DNA from: Chitinophagaceae bacterium
Lineage (GTDB): Bacteria > Bacteroidota > Bacteroidia > Chitinophagales > Chitinophagaceae
DNA: 64,000 bases
Assembly: GCA_028288585.1 (NCBI GenBank)
Contig: JAQBNL010000002.1
Coordinates: 1-64,000, forward strand
Direction: 5' to 3'
Shown: positions 27,977 through 36,458 of the stretch, in pieces
How positions within the stretch are numbered: position 1 is the first letter of the stretch
Layout of the letters: each line of letters opens with the position of its first letter
Notes under the pieces: generated by a model
Database searches by the model: none
What the model saw: the letters and a program-made list of their open reading frames with translations, nothing else
What the model was told of the DNA's origin: nothing
Made by a program: the position numbers and the translations under genes

Positions 27977-28171
27977 TTACAGGCTTTCTTTCTTTAATAA
28001 AAAATTCCTTTGAGAAAAGCTGCTTTTATTAGTAGAAGTAAACCATTGCATCGCTATTTCTCTTTCAATTTCCTGATCTATAGAACTGAAGCCCCTGTAA
28101 GAGGTTGCTATTTTTGAAGATTTGCAATTAAGTTTAGCTGGCTGACCCTGCATATTTGAGATGTTAGGCAT
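27977..28171 (-). CDS. Possible small protein, 64 residues
   Basis: ATG-initiated frame on the minus strand, starting MPNISNMQGQPAKLNCKSSK and ending RNFLLKKESL, in the gap between two plus-strand regulators and ending 2 bp from the first one's stop. It fills most of the gap, is hydrophilic and has a coherent composition, but I recognise no family and see no clear promoter. It may be real or chance. Confidence 0.35.
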   Translation of the reverse strand: MPNISNMQGQPAKLNCKSSKIATSYRGFSSIDQEIEREIAMQWFTSTNKSSFSQRNFLLKKESL

Positions 28172-28469
28172 GTATAAGGTTTTAAATAATCCAGCAAAAT
28201 TTTAACCAAACTATAAATTTAAAATATCTATTGATTCGAAGCTGATCGAATATATACTAAAATTGTCATATTCTAATATTTGTGTAATCCTTTCTACAGA
28301 ATTTATTTAACTCCTCACTTTGTGTATTTAAAAATTATTGTTGGAAGTTATGCGTTAATTACACGTATAATTACTATACCTTAGATTCAGTAGTTCTCCT
28401 ATTCGGCATTTGAAAAAAAACATAGACTTTTACGTTATCCAAATTCTATAAAAGGAAAAACCCATTAAT
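28172..28469. other. Upstream region of the third response regulator
   Basis: AT-rich, 298 bp. TAATTAC occurs twice as a direct repeat 12 bp apart (28356-28362, 28368-28374). A weak promoter match is TTTG at 28409-28412 with TACGTTAT at 28431-28438. No RNA gene seen. Confidence 0.4.
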
Positions 28470-29156
28470 ATGTCTTTAAAACCTGAAAATTCTTCACCTA
28501 TAAATGTGATTATAGCAGATGACCATGTGCTTTATAGGGCTGGTGTTAAAACAGCATTGTCTTCTAAAAAAGACATCAAGATAATAGCCGAGGCTGATAA
28601 CGGTTCTCATTTGCTAATGTTATTAAAAGCTGTACAGCCAGATGTTATCTTATTAGATATTCAAATGCCGATAATGGATGGCATTACCGCTTTGCCTGAA
28701 ATAAAAAAGCTTTATCCTCATGTAAAGGTTATTATGCTTACTATGATGGATGACAATAGTATGATAACTAAGTTAATGGAACTTGGGGCTAACAGTTATC
28801 TTACCAAAACTTCAGATTCAGAAATAATTTACGAAGCGATTAGAACCTGTCATGAGCAGGAATACTACTTTAATTCATTAACCAACCAGGCGCTGTTAAA
28901 TAATCTTAGGCAAAAAAATGTAACGATGCCGCACAGGCTTATGACGGAAGATGCCCGCCTTACAGATAAGGAAATTACAGTTCTTAAATTAATGTGTGAA
29001 GAAAAAAGCACCCGGGAAATTGCCCAGGCTGTTGAATTAAGCCCTCGAACTGTAGAAGCCATGCGTGATAAACTTAAAACAAAAACAGGCGCTAAAAGCA
29101 CCGCGGGCTTAATAATGTATGCTGTTAAACATAAATTACTTGATGAAGACCTGTAG
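28470..29156 (+). CDS. NarL/FixJ-type response regulator (orphan, paralogue of the previous one)
   Basis: 228 residues. Receiver with IADDHVLYRAG, phospho-acceptor Asp63 (ILLDIQMP), conserved Thr (MLTMMDD) and Lys (YLTKTSDS); LuxR-type HTH near 160-225 (STREIAQAVELSPRTVEAMRDKL). No adjacent kinase. Its closeness to the regulator at 27309 suggests duplication and perhaps control by a shared or distant kinase. It ends 36 bp before a hairpin that also covers the start of the aminotransferase gene. Confidence 0.92.
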   Translation: MSLKPENSSPINVIIADDHVLYRAGVKTALSSKKDIKIIAEADNGSHLLMLLKAVQPDVILLDIQMPIMDGITALPEIKKLYPHVKVIMLTMMDDNSMITKLMELGANSYLTKTSDSEIIYEAIRTCHEQEYYFNSLTNQALLNNLRQKNVTMPHRLMTEDARLTDKEITVLKLMCEEKSTREIAQAVELSPRTVEAMRDKLKTKTGAKSTAGLIMYAVKHKLLDEDL

Positions 29157-29192
29157 ATAAATAATTCAATAAGAATTCATACCTCTATTTTT

Positions 29193-29226
29193 GCTCATTC
29201 AAATTTTTTGAATGAGCATTTTTTTT
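29193..29226 (+). terminator. Perfect terminator hairpin covering the next gene's start codon
   Basis: 11-bp perfect arms (GCTCATTCAAA, 29193-29203; TTTGAATGAGC, 29207-29217) with a TTT loop and then eight T residues. The ATG of the aminotransferase (29212-29214) is inside the right arm and the T-tract encodes its third to fifth codons. Confidence 0.8.
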
Positions 29227-30048
29227 ACTTACAACGATAAAATATATAAAGAGGGCACAGCCATTATAACACCTGATAGCCATTCTGTAAGATATGGCGA
29301 TGGATTATTTGAAACTTTAAAAATCAATAAAGGAATAATACAATTGCGGGATTATCATTTTGAACGTTTGTTTTCAGGGATGAATACTTTACAATTTGAA
29401 ATTCCAGGCTATTTTACAGCAGCATATCTTGAAAGCAAAATATTAGAGATATCTAAAAAAAATCAACATACTTCTATTACTCGTGTACGCTTGATGGTTT
29501 TTAGAGGGAATGGAGGTTTGTATGATGCTGAGGATAATTCTCCAAATTATATAATACAAACATGGAGCATTGGGAAAACCGGAGAATTAAATTCAAATGG
29601 CCTTGTAATTGATGTTTACCCGGATGCAAAAAAATCCTGTGATAAATTTTCCAACCTCAAGAGTAATAATTATCTGCCGTATATAATGGCGGCGTTGTAT
29701 GCTAAAAAAAATAATGTAGATGATTGTATTCTTTTGAATAATAATAACAGGGTCTGCGATACAACCATTGCAAATATTTTTATTATAAAAGATGATATTA
29801 TTTATACACCTCCTTTAAGCGAAGGCTGTATTGCAGGTGTGATGAGAAGATTTGTAATCGAAAAAATCAAATCGGATTTTAAGATAGTAGAAAAACCACT
29901 GTCAATTGAAGAAGTAGAAAATGCTGATGAAGTATTTGTAACAAATTCCATTCGTGGTATAAGATGGGTAAAGCAATTAGGTAAAACTAAATATACCGGT
30001 AACAAGATAAAAGAGATTATCACTTTAATCCAGGCTCAGCTAGGATAA
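29212..30048 (+). CDS. Class IV PLP-dependent aminotransferase (PabC/IlvE-like)
   Basis: 278 residues of fold-type IV: DSHSVRYGDGLFETLKI near the N-terminus; SNNYLPYIMAALYAKKNNVDDCILLN, where the conserved segment around the PLP site appears; and CDTTIANIFII. The family covers aminodeoxychorismate lyase (folate), branched-chain and D-amino acid aminotransferases; I cannot decide between them, though pterin genes (folE and PTPS paralogues) lie 2 kb away. The ATG lies within the preceding hairpin; no later Met would keep the family N-terminus. The 3' end overlaps the convergent mqnD by 9 bp. Confidence 0.85.
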   Translation: MSIFFTYNDKIYKEGTAIITPDSHSVRYGDGLFETLKINKGIIQLRDYHFERLFSGMNTLQFEIPGYFTAAYLESKILEISKKNQHTSITRVRLMVFRGNGGLYDAEDNSPNYIIQTWSIGKTGELNSNGLVIDVYPDAKKSCDKFSNLKSNNYLPYIMAALYAKKNNVDDCILLNNNNRVCDTTIANIFIIKDDIIYTPPLSEGCIAGVMRRFVIEKIKSDFKIVEKPLSIEEVENADEVFVTNSIRGIRWVKQLGKTKYTGNKIKEIITLIQAQLG

Positions 30049-30873
30049 GAATATTGAATCCTGTTTAATCTCTGGCTGGGAGCCCTTATAAATATCCAGC
30101 ATTTGGGATATTGCATTTTCCCCTTTTATCCCAAGGTTAATTGAATAATTGTTTACATAAAGGTCAATGTGCTTACGCATTATATCTTCTTCCATTTCCT
30201 GCGAATGTATACGAACGTAATCAGTAATTGCAGGATAATTTCTGAAAGAATATTCAATACTTTGTTTAATTAAACCATCTATTTTTTTTAATAATATAAT
30301 ATCAATATTTCTTTTGGCAACTATACCTCCCAAAGGAATTGGTGATTGTGTTTTTTGCTCCCAGAATTCTCCCAAATCAATAATTTTTGTGAGACCCTTT
30401 TGCTGGTATGTAAACCGGTTTTCATGAATAATTACGCCACCCGCATTTTTGTCTTTTGATGATAAAACAAAATCTTCTATTTCATCATACCGTAAGAATA
30501 TTTTATTTTTTGCTTCCGGAAAAGCAAGGCTAAAAAGCATATGTGCAGTGGTATGCTCACCCGGAATGGCTATTGTATAATTCTTAATTTCTTCCTTACT
30601 TATCTCTTTATTGGCAATCAAAAGCGGGCCCACAGCCGTTCCTAAAGCGCTGCCGCTGTTCAACACAACATATTTATCCAACAGCAACGGCAAAACGCCA
30701 TAGCTGATTTTGGAAATATCCAGAGTATTTTTTAATGCAAGCCGGTTTAGTGTTTCTACATCATCCAATATCACTTCAAATTCCAGCCCGCCGGTATCAA
30801 TTTTATTATTTACCAATGCATCAAAAATAAAAGTATCATTCGGGCAAGGCGAAAATCCCAGTGTTAGCTTCAT
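30040..30873 (-). CDS. mqnD: 1,4-dihydroxy-6-naphthoate synthase
   Basis: Futalosine-pathway menaquinone enzyme acting on the cyclic de-hypoxanthine futalosine product. Family N-terminus LGFSPCPNDTFIFDAL and motifs ISYGVLPLLLDKYVVLNSGSALG and IPGEHTTAHMLFSLAFPEA are present. It has the fold of periplasmic binding proteins but no signal peptide. Length 277 is normal. It overlaps mqnB by 4 bp (ATGA) and so forms an operon with it; its 3' end overlaps the convergent aminotransferase. Confidence 0.94.
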   Translation of the reverse strand: MKLTLGFSPCPNDTFIFDALVNNKIDTGGLEFEVILDDVETLNRLALKNTLDISKISYGVLPLLLDKYVVLNSGSALGTAVGPLLIANKEISKEEIKNYTIAIPGEHTTAHMLFSLAFPEAKNKIFLRYDEIEDFVLSSKDKNAGGVIIHENRFTYQQKGLTKIIDLGEFWEQKTQSPIPLGGIVAKRNIDIILLKKIDGLIKQSIEYSFRNYPAITDYVRIHSQEMEEDIMRKHIDLYVNNYSINLGIKGENAISQMLDIYKGSQPEIKQDSIFLS

Positions 30874-31502
30874 GGTTTATTAATTAAATCAACCAATTTT
30901 ATTAATTCCCGGTTAAGGTTTTCAATGGCATCTTTTAATTTCCATTTTGTTTTATCTCTTTCACCAACACTATTTGATATACTTCTTACTTGGATAAAAG
31001 AAATATTTTGTTGCAGGCAAACAAAATGAAATGCAGCGCCTTCCATACTTTCAACCTCAGCATTAAAAATTTCTTTTAATTGCTTTGTTTGTCTTTTCCT
31101 GTCATTTATTTTGTTTATTGTAACTGCTTTTACTTTTTTTAAATGCGATGCCTGTAAAATTTCAGAAGTATTAATAAGCCATCCTTTTTTAAATGGATAT
31201 TTATTCTCGTCTTCAAATCCAAAATCAAAAATGGTTTTAAATTTTTTGTCTTCTTCCACACCAATATCTCCGAAAACATCCTGCTCAACGGCAATTACAT
31301 CTCCATTTTTTATTTTCTTTGAAAACGAACCGGCAATCCCTGCCTGTATTACCAGGTCATATTTTTCCTGCAATAACTTTTTAGTAAGCTGGTAAACTGT
31401 TGAGGGAATTCCTACTCCGCATATTAATATGTCAATATTATTATTCAGTTTTATAAAGGGCTCTATTTCCAGTTGCGTAGAAGCCACTAGCAATATCTTC
31501 AT
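30870..31502 (-). CDS. mqnB: Futalosine hydrolase
   Basis: Removes hypoxanthine from futalosine in menaquinone synthesis. Nucleoside phosphorylase/MTAN fold: LLVASTQLEIEPF at the start, LVIQAGIAGSF, and EVESMEGAAFHFVC, where the ribose-contacting Met-Glu lies in the family. I use the ATG at 31502 (MKILLVAST), about 210 residues; an upstream GTG at 31529 would add nine atypical residues. First gene of the mqnB-mqnD pair, divergent from the PTPS paralogues. Confidence 0.92.
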   Translation of the reverse strand: MKILLVASTQLEIEPFIKLNNNIDILICGVGIPSTVYQLTKKLLQEKYDLVIQAGIAGSFSKKIKNGDVIAVEQDVFGDIGVEEDKKFKTIFDFGFEDENKYPFKKGWLINTSEILQASHLKKVKAVTINKINDRKRQTKQLKEIFNAEVESMEGAAFHFVCLQQNISFIQVRSISNSVGERDKTKWKLKDAIENLNRELIKLVDLINKP

Positions 31503-31576
31503 AATACAAATTTCGGATTTAGAAAGCACAACTTTATGTTTCTCTGTTACCTTTGAGAAAATTTTTTTCAGCTTCC

Positions 31577-31987
31577 ATGATATATTTAACCAGGGTTGAG
31601 CATTTCAATGCTGCCCATAAGCTTTACAACCCTGATTGGGATAAAGCAAAAAATGAAGAAGTATTTGGCAAATGTGCAAATGAAAATTGGCACGGGCACA
31701 ATTATGAGTTGTTTGTAACTTTAAAAGGAAATATCAATAAGGAAACAGGATTTTTGTTTGATGCAAAAAAACTAAGCATACTTATTAAGGAACACGTGCT
31801 TGATAAACTGGATCACAAGAATTTAAATGTAGAAGTGGATTTTTTAAAAGGGCAAATATGTTCTACTGAAAACCTTGCTAAAGGTATTTGGCAGCAATTG
31901 GAGGCCCGGTTAACCGGTGAAGTTCAATTGCATTGTATTAAATTATACGAAACGCCAAGAATTTATGTTGAGTATTTTGGTGATTAA
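31577..31987 (+). CDS. 6-pyruvoyl-tetrahydropterin synthase / QueD family, copy 1
   Basis: 136 residues from the ATG at 31577 (MIYLTRVEHFNAAHKL); an upstream TTG at 31553 is less likely. Zinc ligands His14, His39 and His41 (HFNAAH, WHGHNY), catalytic Cys33 (FGKC), and the Asp-His pair in LDHKNLN are intact. The family makes 6-pyruvoyl-tetrahydropterin or 6-carboxy-tetrahydropterin (queuosine precursor) from dihydroneopterin triphosphate. Copy 2 follows 12 bp later and folE after that, so both act on the FolE product. TACCTTTG at 31548-31555 resembles a -7 element. Which product each makes is unclear. Confidence 0.88.
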   Translation: MIYLTRVEHFNAAHKLYNPDWDKAKNEEVFGKCANENWHGHNYELFVTLKGNINKETGFLFDAKKLSILIKEHVLDKLDHKNLNVEVDFLKGQICSTENLAKGIWQQLEARLTGEVQLHCIKLYETPRIYVEYFGD

Positions 31988-31999
31988 TTATCTTTAAAA

Positions 32000-32413
32000 A
32001 TGAGTAAAATCGCAGTTTTTAGAAAAGAGCATTTCAACGCAGCACACAGGCTGAATAATCCTTCATGGACTGATAAAAAAAATAAAGAAGTATTTGGGAA
32101 ATGCAATAATCCCAATTACCACGGCCATAATTATGACCTGGTAGTGAAAGTTGTTGGAGAGCCGGATCCGCAAACAGGTTATCTTATAGATTTAAGAATG
32201 CTTAGTGAACTGATTAAAGAAAATGTGTTAGACAAGTTTGATCATAAAAACCTAAACCTCGATACAAAGGAATTTAAAGATCTGAATCCTTCTGCAGAAA
32301 ATATTGCCATAGTTATTTATAATATTTTAAGAGATAAAATTGATAGCAAGCTTGATTTGCAGGTAAGGCTTTATGAAACTGAAAGAAATTTTGTTGAATA
32401 CCCGGTTAATTAA
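32000..32413 (+). CDS. 6-pyruvoyl-tetrahydropterin synthase / QueD family, copy 2
   Basis: 137 residues with the same catalytic set as copy 1: His16 (HFNAAHRL), Cys35 (FGKC), His41 and His43 (YHGHNY), Asp-His in FDHKNLN. The two proteins are similar along their whole length, so this is a tandem duplication. Both keep Cys, so neither looks like the PTPS-III variant that replaces it. One may serve queuosine (QueD) and the other tetrahydropterin, a division that is inference. folE follows 11 bp later. Confidence 0.88.
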   Translation: MSKIAVFRKEHFNAAHRLNNPSWTDKKNKEVFGKCNNPNYHGHNYDLVVKVVGEPDPQTGYLIDLRMLSELIKENVLDKFDHKNLNLDTKEFKDLNPSAENIAIVIYNILRDKIDSKLDLQVRLYETERNFVEYPVN

Positions 32414-32424
32414 AAAGATAAATT

Positions 32425-33021
32425 ATGAGCTATAAAAAAGTTGAAGAGTTCAATGAGGAGGAAATTGTAGCAATGGAAAAAAACTATAAGGAAATCCTCG
32501 GCTTATTAGGTGAAGACCCCGAGCGTGAAGGTTTATTAAAAACACCGCATCGTATTGCAAAGGCTATGCAGTTTATAACACATGGCAATAAGCTTGATGC
32601 AAAAGAGATTTTAAATTCTGCAAAATTTCATGAAGAGATGAGCCAGATGATAGTTGTAAAAGATATTGAGCTATACAGCATGTGTGAGCATCATATGCTG
32701 CCATTCTTTGGCAAAGCGCACATTGCCTATGTTCCCAATGGCTGGATAACAGGGCTTAGTAAAATCGCAAGAGTAGTGGATGTTTATTCACGCCGGTTGC
32801 AGGTACAGGAAAGACTTACAACACAAATTTTAAATGCTATACAGGAAACGTTGAATCCTTTAGGGGCTGCAGTTGTAATTGAAGCTTCGCATTTATGTAT
32901 GATGATGAGAGGTGTTCAAAAACAAAACTCAGTAACAACTACCTCTGCATTCTCAGGCGAGTTTGAAAGACACGAGACCCGCAGTGAATTCTTAAAACTT
33001 ATTAGTTCAAAACTTCATTAA
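32425..33021 (+). CDS. folE: GTP cyclohydrolase I
   Basis: Converts GTP to 7,8-dihydroneopterin triphosphate, the common precursor for folate, tetrahydropterin and queuosine. Family motifs: [20 protein letters not shown], zinc and active-site [43 protein letters not shown], and [15 protein letters not shown] with the second zinc Cys. The 198-residue length is usual. Third gene of a tight pterin unit; fabD follows 12 bp later. Confidence 0.96.
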   Translation: MSYKKVEEFNEEEIVAMEKNYKEILGLLGEDPEREGLLKTPHRIAKAMQFITHGNKLDAKEILNSAKFHEEMSQMIVVKDIELYSMCEHHMLPFFGKAHIAYVPNGWITGLSKIARVVDVYSRRLQVQERLTTQILNAIQETLNPLGAAVVIEASHLCMMMRGVQKQNSVTTTSAFSGEFERHETRSEFLKLISSKLH

Positions 33022-33033
33022 GCAATTAGTTAT

Positions 33034-33918
33034 ATGGATAAACACGCTTATATCTTTCCCGGGCAAGGTTCGCAGTTTAGCGGCATGGGAAAAAATTTAT
33101 ATGATACCAATGAGGCCGCAAAGGAATTGTTTGAGAGGGCTAATGATATTTTAAGATTCAGAATATCAGATATAATGTTTTCAGGGAGTGATGAAGAATT
33201 AAAACAAACTGATGTTACACAACCGGCAATATTTTTACATTCTGTAATTCTTTATAAAACTATACAGAAGGCTAAGCCGGATATGGTAGCTGGTCATTCG
33301 TTAGGAGAATTTTCTGCATTAGTAGCAAACCAAACTTTAAGTTTTGAAGATGCATTAAAACTGGTTTCTATCAGGGCAAAGGCAATGCAAAAAGCCTGTG
33401 AAATAAATCCCTCAACAATGGCAGCTATACTGGGATTGGATGATAGCAAAGTAGAAGAAATTTGCGCATTAATAAAGGATGAAGTGGTGGTTGCAGCCAA
33501 TTATAATTGTCCGGGGCAAATTGTTATTTCCGGAAGTAATAAGGGTATTGAAGAAGCATGTATATTGATGAAAAATGCCGGTGCAAAAAGAGCATTGGTA
33601 TTGCCGGTAGGAGGTGCCTTCCATTCATCGTTGATGGCGCCGGCTAAAGAAGAATTATCTGCCGCAATTGAAACAACAAATTTTAATCAACCTGTTTGCC
33701 CTGTATATCAAAATGTAGTTGCAAAAGCAGTTACAACTCCTGGTGAAATAAAAATAAATTTAATTCAACAGCTAACCGGCCCGGTCAGGTGGACACAAAC
33801 GATACAGGCTATGATAGCCGACGGGGCAACACATTTTACAGAAGTTGGTCCGGGCAAAGTTTTACAGGGCCTTGTTCAAAAAATAAACAAAGAAATACAG
33901 GTTGATGGAATTAACTAA
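33034..33918 (+). CDS. fabD: Malonyl-CoA:ACP transacylase
   Basis: Transfers malonyl from CoA to acyl carrier protein for fatty acid synthesis. FPGQGSQFSGMGK at the N-terminus forms the oxyanion hole, the nucleophile Ser89 is in AGHSLGEFSAL, and the catalytic His is in VGGAFHSSLM. Length 294 is typical. Its 3' end overlaps the RlmL-like methyltransferase by 14 bp, suggesting coupling. Confidence 0.96.
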   Translation: MDKHAYIFPGQGSQFSGMGKNLYDTNEAAKELFERANDILRFRISDIMFSGSDEELKQTDVTQPAIFLHSVILYKTIQKAKPDMVAGHSLGEFSALVANQTLSFEDALKLVSIRAKAMQKACEINPSTMAAILGLDDSKVEEICALIKDEVVVAANYNCPGQIVISGSNKGIEEACILMKNAGAKRALVLPVGGAFHSSLMAPAKEELSAAIETTNFNQPVCPVYQNVVAKAVTTPGEIKINLIQQLTGPVRWTQTIQAMIADGATHFTEVGPGKVLQGLVQKINKEIQVDGIN

Positions 33919-35074
33919 CCTTTCTACTTCCACCAAAAGGATAATTATAACCTGCAGTAAGCGCTTATCACCTTATCTTGAGCTGGAGATAATTGAATTG
34001 GGATTTAAACCTGTTCGTACTTTTCCAACCGGTGTGGAATTGCTGGGTACAATGAATGACTGTATCCGCCTCAATTTAAATCTCCGCTGTGCCAGCCAGG
34101 TATTGTATTCATTAAAAGAATTTCCTTCTGATAGCCCTGATGATATTTACCGTGAATTATTTAAGATTTCCTGGGAAAAAATTTTATCTAATGACAGTTA
34201 TTTTTCAGTAACGAGTAATGTTAATCATCCCAGTATAAATAATTCATTGTATGCTAATGTAAAAGTGAAAGATGCAATTGTGGATAGAATGCGGGATAAA
34301 ACGGGTGGCAGGCCAAACTCCGGCTCAACCCTGGAAGCCGCAGTGATACATCTTTTCTGGAGGAATGAAATGGCTGAAATATTTATTGATACCTCAGGCG
34401 AAACGCTTGCCAAGCATGGGTATAGAAAAATTCCGGGCAAAGCGCCTATGCTGGAGTCTTTGGCTGCAGCAACAATATTGGCAACCAAATGGGACAGGCA
34501 ATCAGCTTTTATTAATCCAATGTGTGGGTCTGCAACACTTGCCATTGAAGCTGCATTAATTGCCACCAACCGCCGCCCAGGCTTGTTTCGGGATAATTAT
34601 GCCTTTATGCATATAAAAGATTTTGATGATGCTTTTTTTGAAAAGGAACGGGCATTGTTAGATAAAAATATAATTGACTTACCTAACCTGAAAGTGATAG
34701 CTACTGATATAAGTGAGGATGCAATAAATATTTCTAAAATAAATGCAGGGGCAGCAGGCGTAGAAAGATATATCACTTTTGAAAGATGCTCATTTGAAGA
34801 GACAAATGTTCCTGCAAATACAAATGGTATCATTTTCTTTAATCCTGAATATGGCGAGAGAATGGGAGAGGAAAAGGAACTGGAAGAAACCTATGCAGCC
34901 ATTGGTGATTTTATGAAGAAAAAGTGCAAGGGATATACAGGATATATTTTTACAGGCAACCTTGCTTTGGCAAAAAAGATCGGGTTAAAACCTAAAAGAA
35001 AAATAGAATTTTATACCAGTAAAATCGACTGCCGTTTATTAGAATTTGAGTTATATGAAGGAACGAGACGATAA
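33905..35074 (+). CDS. THUMP-domain rRNA guanine-N2 methyltransferase (RlmL-like)
   Basis: 389 residues: N-terminal ferredoxin-like/THUMP region (about 1-165) and C-terminal UPF0020-type methyltransferase with NPMCGSATLAIEAALIA (motif I), VIATDISEDAI (motif II) and FFNPEYGERMGEEKEL, the N-P-x-Y catalytic motif of N2-guanine methyltransferases. It resembles the N-terminal half of E. coli RlmL (23S m2G2445) without the fused RlmK half. The start is the ATG at 33905, next to a TTG one codon earlier. Exact rRNA target is inferred. Confidence 0.87.
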   Translation: MELTNLSTSTKRIIITCSKRLSPYLELEIIELGFKPVRTFPTGVELLGTMNDCIRLNLNLRCASQVLYSLKEFPSDSPDDIYRELFKISWEKILSNDSYFSVTSNVNHPSINNSLYANVKVKDAIVDRMRDKTGGRPNSGSTLEAAVIHLFWRNEMAEIFIDTSGETLAKHGYRKIPGKAPMLESLAAATILATKWDRQSAFINPMCGSATLAIEAALIATNRRPGLFRDNYAFMHIKDFDDAFFEKERALLDKNIIDLPNLKVIATDISEDAINISKINAGAAGVERYITFERCSFEETNVPANTNGIIFFNPEYGERMGEEKELEETYAAIGDFMKKKCKGYTGYIFTGNLALAKKIGLKPKRKIEFYTSKIDCRLLEFELYEGTRR

Positions 35075-35096
35075 TTAAACCTGTTTTCCATTTTTT

Positions 35097-35137
35097 TATC
35101 TGCGCAGATAGTTTCATCTTTACTAAAATTTTTAGTA
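35097..35137 (+). promoter_or_regulatory. Two perfect palindromes upstream of the Y-family polymerase
   Basis: TATCTGCGCAGATA (35097-35110, 14 bp, perfect) and TACTAAAATTTTTAGTA (35121-35137, 8-bp arms around one base) lie in the 64-bp gap before the polymerase start at 35139. Dyads like these are typical of repressor sites; the regulator is unknown. Confidence 0.55.
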
Positions 35138-35138
35138 C

Positions 35139-36458
35139 ATGAAAGATGAGCGTTATGCTAAAAATTCTCTTCGGCAAAATACAGGCGGTATTGTAATGTA
35201 CATTGATATGAACAGCTTTTTTGCAAGCTGTGAACAACAACTCGATCCTATTTTGCGTGGAAAGCCGGTAGGCGTTTGCCCTTACGAAAGCCCTAATGCT
35301 GCTGTGATTGCTGTATCGCTGGAAGCAAAAGCAATGGGCATTACAACTGGCATGCGGCTTATGGAATGCCGGCAAATTTGTCCTCAATTAATTATAAGGC
35401 CATCCCAGCCTGTTAAGTATCGCCAGTTTCATGTAAAAATTATGAATGTGCTGAAAGAATATTGTGGCGATGTAATTCCAAAAAGTATTGATGAGGCAGT
35501 GCTGAATTTCACTTCTTATAAATTGATCTATAAAGATTTTATTTCAATAGCCCGGCAAATAAAAAGTGATATAAAACAAGAGGCGGATTATTTAAAATGT
35601 TCTATTGGTATTGCACCAAATGCTTTTCTTGCCAAATTAGCAACCGATCTTCAAAAGCCAGATGGCCTTGTTGAAATTACTGTTGAAAATATTGACGAAC
35701 ATCTTAAAAAATTACAGTTAAGAGATCTGCCGGGTATCGCATCAGGAAATGAAAGGCGGTTAAGAAAAGTGGGCATCACAACTCCGCTGGAAATGCGCTA
35801 TGCTTCCATATCCTTACTGCGTAAAGCTTTTGGGGGCATTGTAGGTTATTACTGGTATTGCCGGTTAAACTTTTATGAGGTTGATCTGCACATGAACAAA
35901 ACAAAAAGCATGGGAGCAGGCAGGATGGTTTCTGCCGATCAAAGTGCCTCATTGCAAACCATGGAAGCGCTTATAATTTCTTTGTGTACCCGCCTTGAAC
36001 AACGCATGGTTAAGCAGTCAGTTTTTTGCAGGCAGGCAATTTTTTCTGTGAGGTATAAAAACCGGGGAGACTGGCGGGAACTTTTTCGTTTTGCCAATCC
36101 ACTGCAGGATGCTACAGAGTTAAGGAATTACATAACCGGGAGAATTAGAGAGTATGAGCTTTTATGCTTTCCTCATACAGTAATCAACAGGCAAGTGCTC
36201 AACATAAATTTAACTGTATATGATTTTATTTCAGAAAACACTATTCAATATAATTTATTTGATAACAGGATACAGCAGGATAAGCTGCGCAAAATAATGT
36301 ACCTGATAAAAAATAAATATGGTAAGAATAGTGTTAGAAAAGCCTGTGAAACCATTGAGCCTGATGTTATGAAAGACGCTATTGGCTTTGGCTCGGTAAG
36401 GGAATTGGAAGCAGATGATAACGGGAATGGGTTAAACAATTTTTTGCTTGAAGAATAA
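35139..36458 (+). CDS. Y-family translesion DNA polymerase
   Basis: 439 residues. Palm/fingers motifs MYIDMNSFFASCEQQ (metal Asp; steric-gate-type aromatic FF) and KSIDEAVLNF with the catalytic Asp-Glu; a helix-hairpin-helix thumb (LPGIASGNERRLRKVGI) and little-finger domain follow. QYNLF at residues 370-374 matches the sliding-clamp-binding pattern QxxLF. It is nearer UmuC/DinB-like Bacteroidota enzymes than classic DinB. The ATG at 35139 gives a 19-residue lead before MYIDMN; the ATG at 35196 is an alternative. No UmuD-like gene is adjacent. Two palindromes upstream suggest damage-linked repression. Confidence 0.88.
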   Translation: MKDERYAKNSLRQNTGGIVMYIDMNSFFASCEQQLDPILRGKPVGVCPYESPNAAVIAVSLEAKAMGITTGMRLMECRQICPQLIIRPSQPVKYRQFHVKIMNVLKEYCGDVIPKSIDEAVLNFTSYKLIYKDFISIARQIKSDIKQEADYLKCSIGIAPNAFLAKLATDLQKPDGLVEITVENIDEHLKKLQLRDLPGIASGNERRLRKVGITTPLEMRYASISLLRKAFGGIVGYYWYCRLNFYEVDLHMNKTKSMGAGRMVSADQSASLQTMEALIISLCTRLEQRMVKQSVFCRQAIFSVRYKNRGDWRELFRFANPLQDATELRNYITGRIREYELLCFPHTVINRQVLNINLTVYDFISENTIQYNLFDNRIQQDKLRKIMYLIKNKYGKNSVRKACETIEPDVMKDAIGFGSVRELEADDNGNGLNNFLLEE

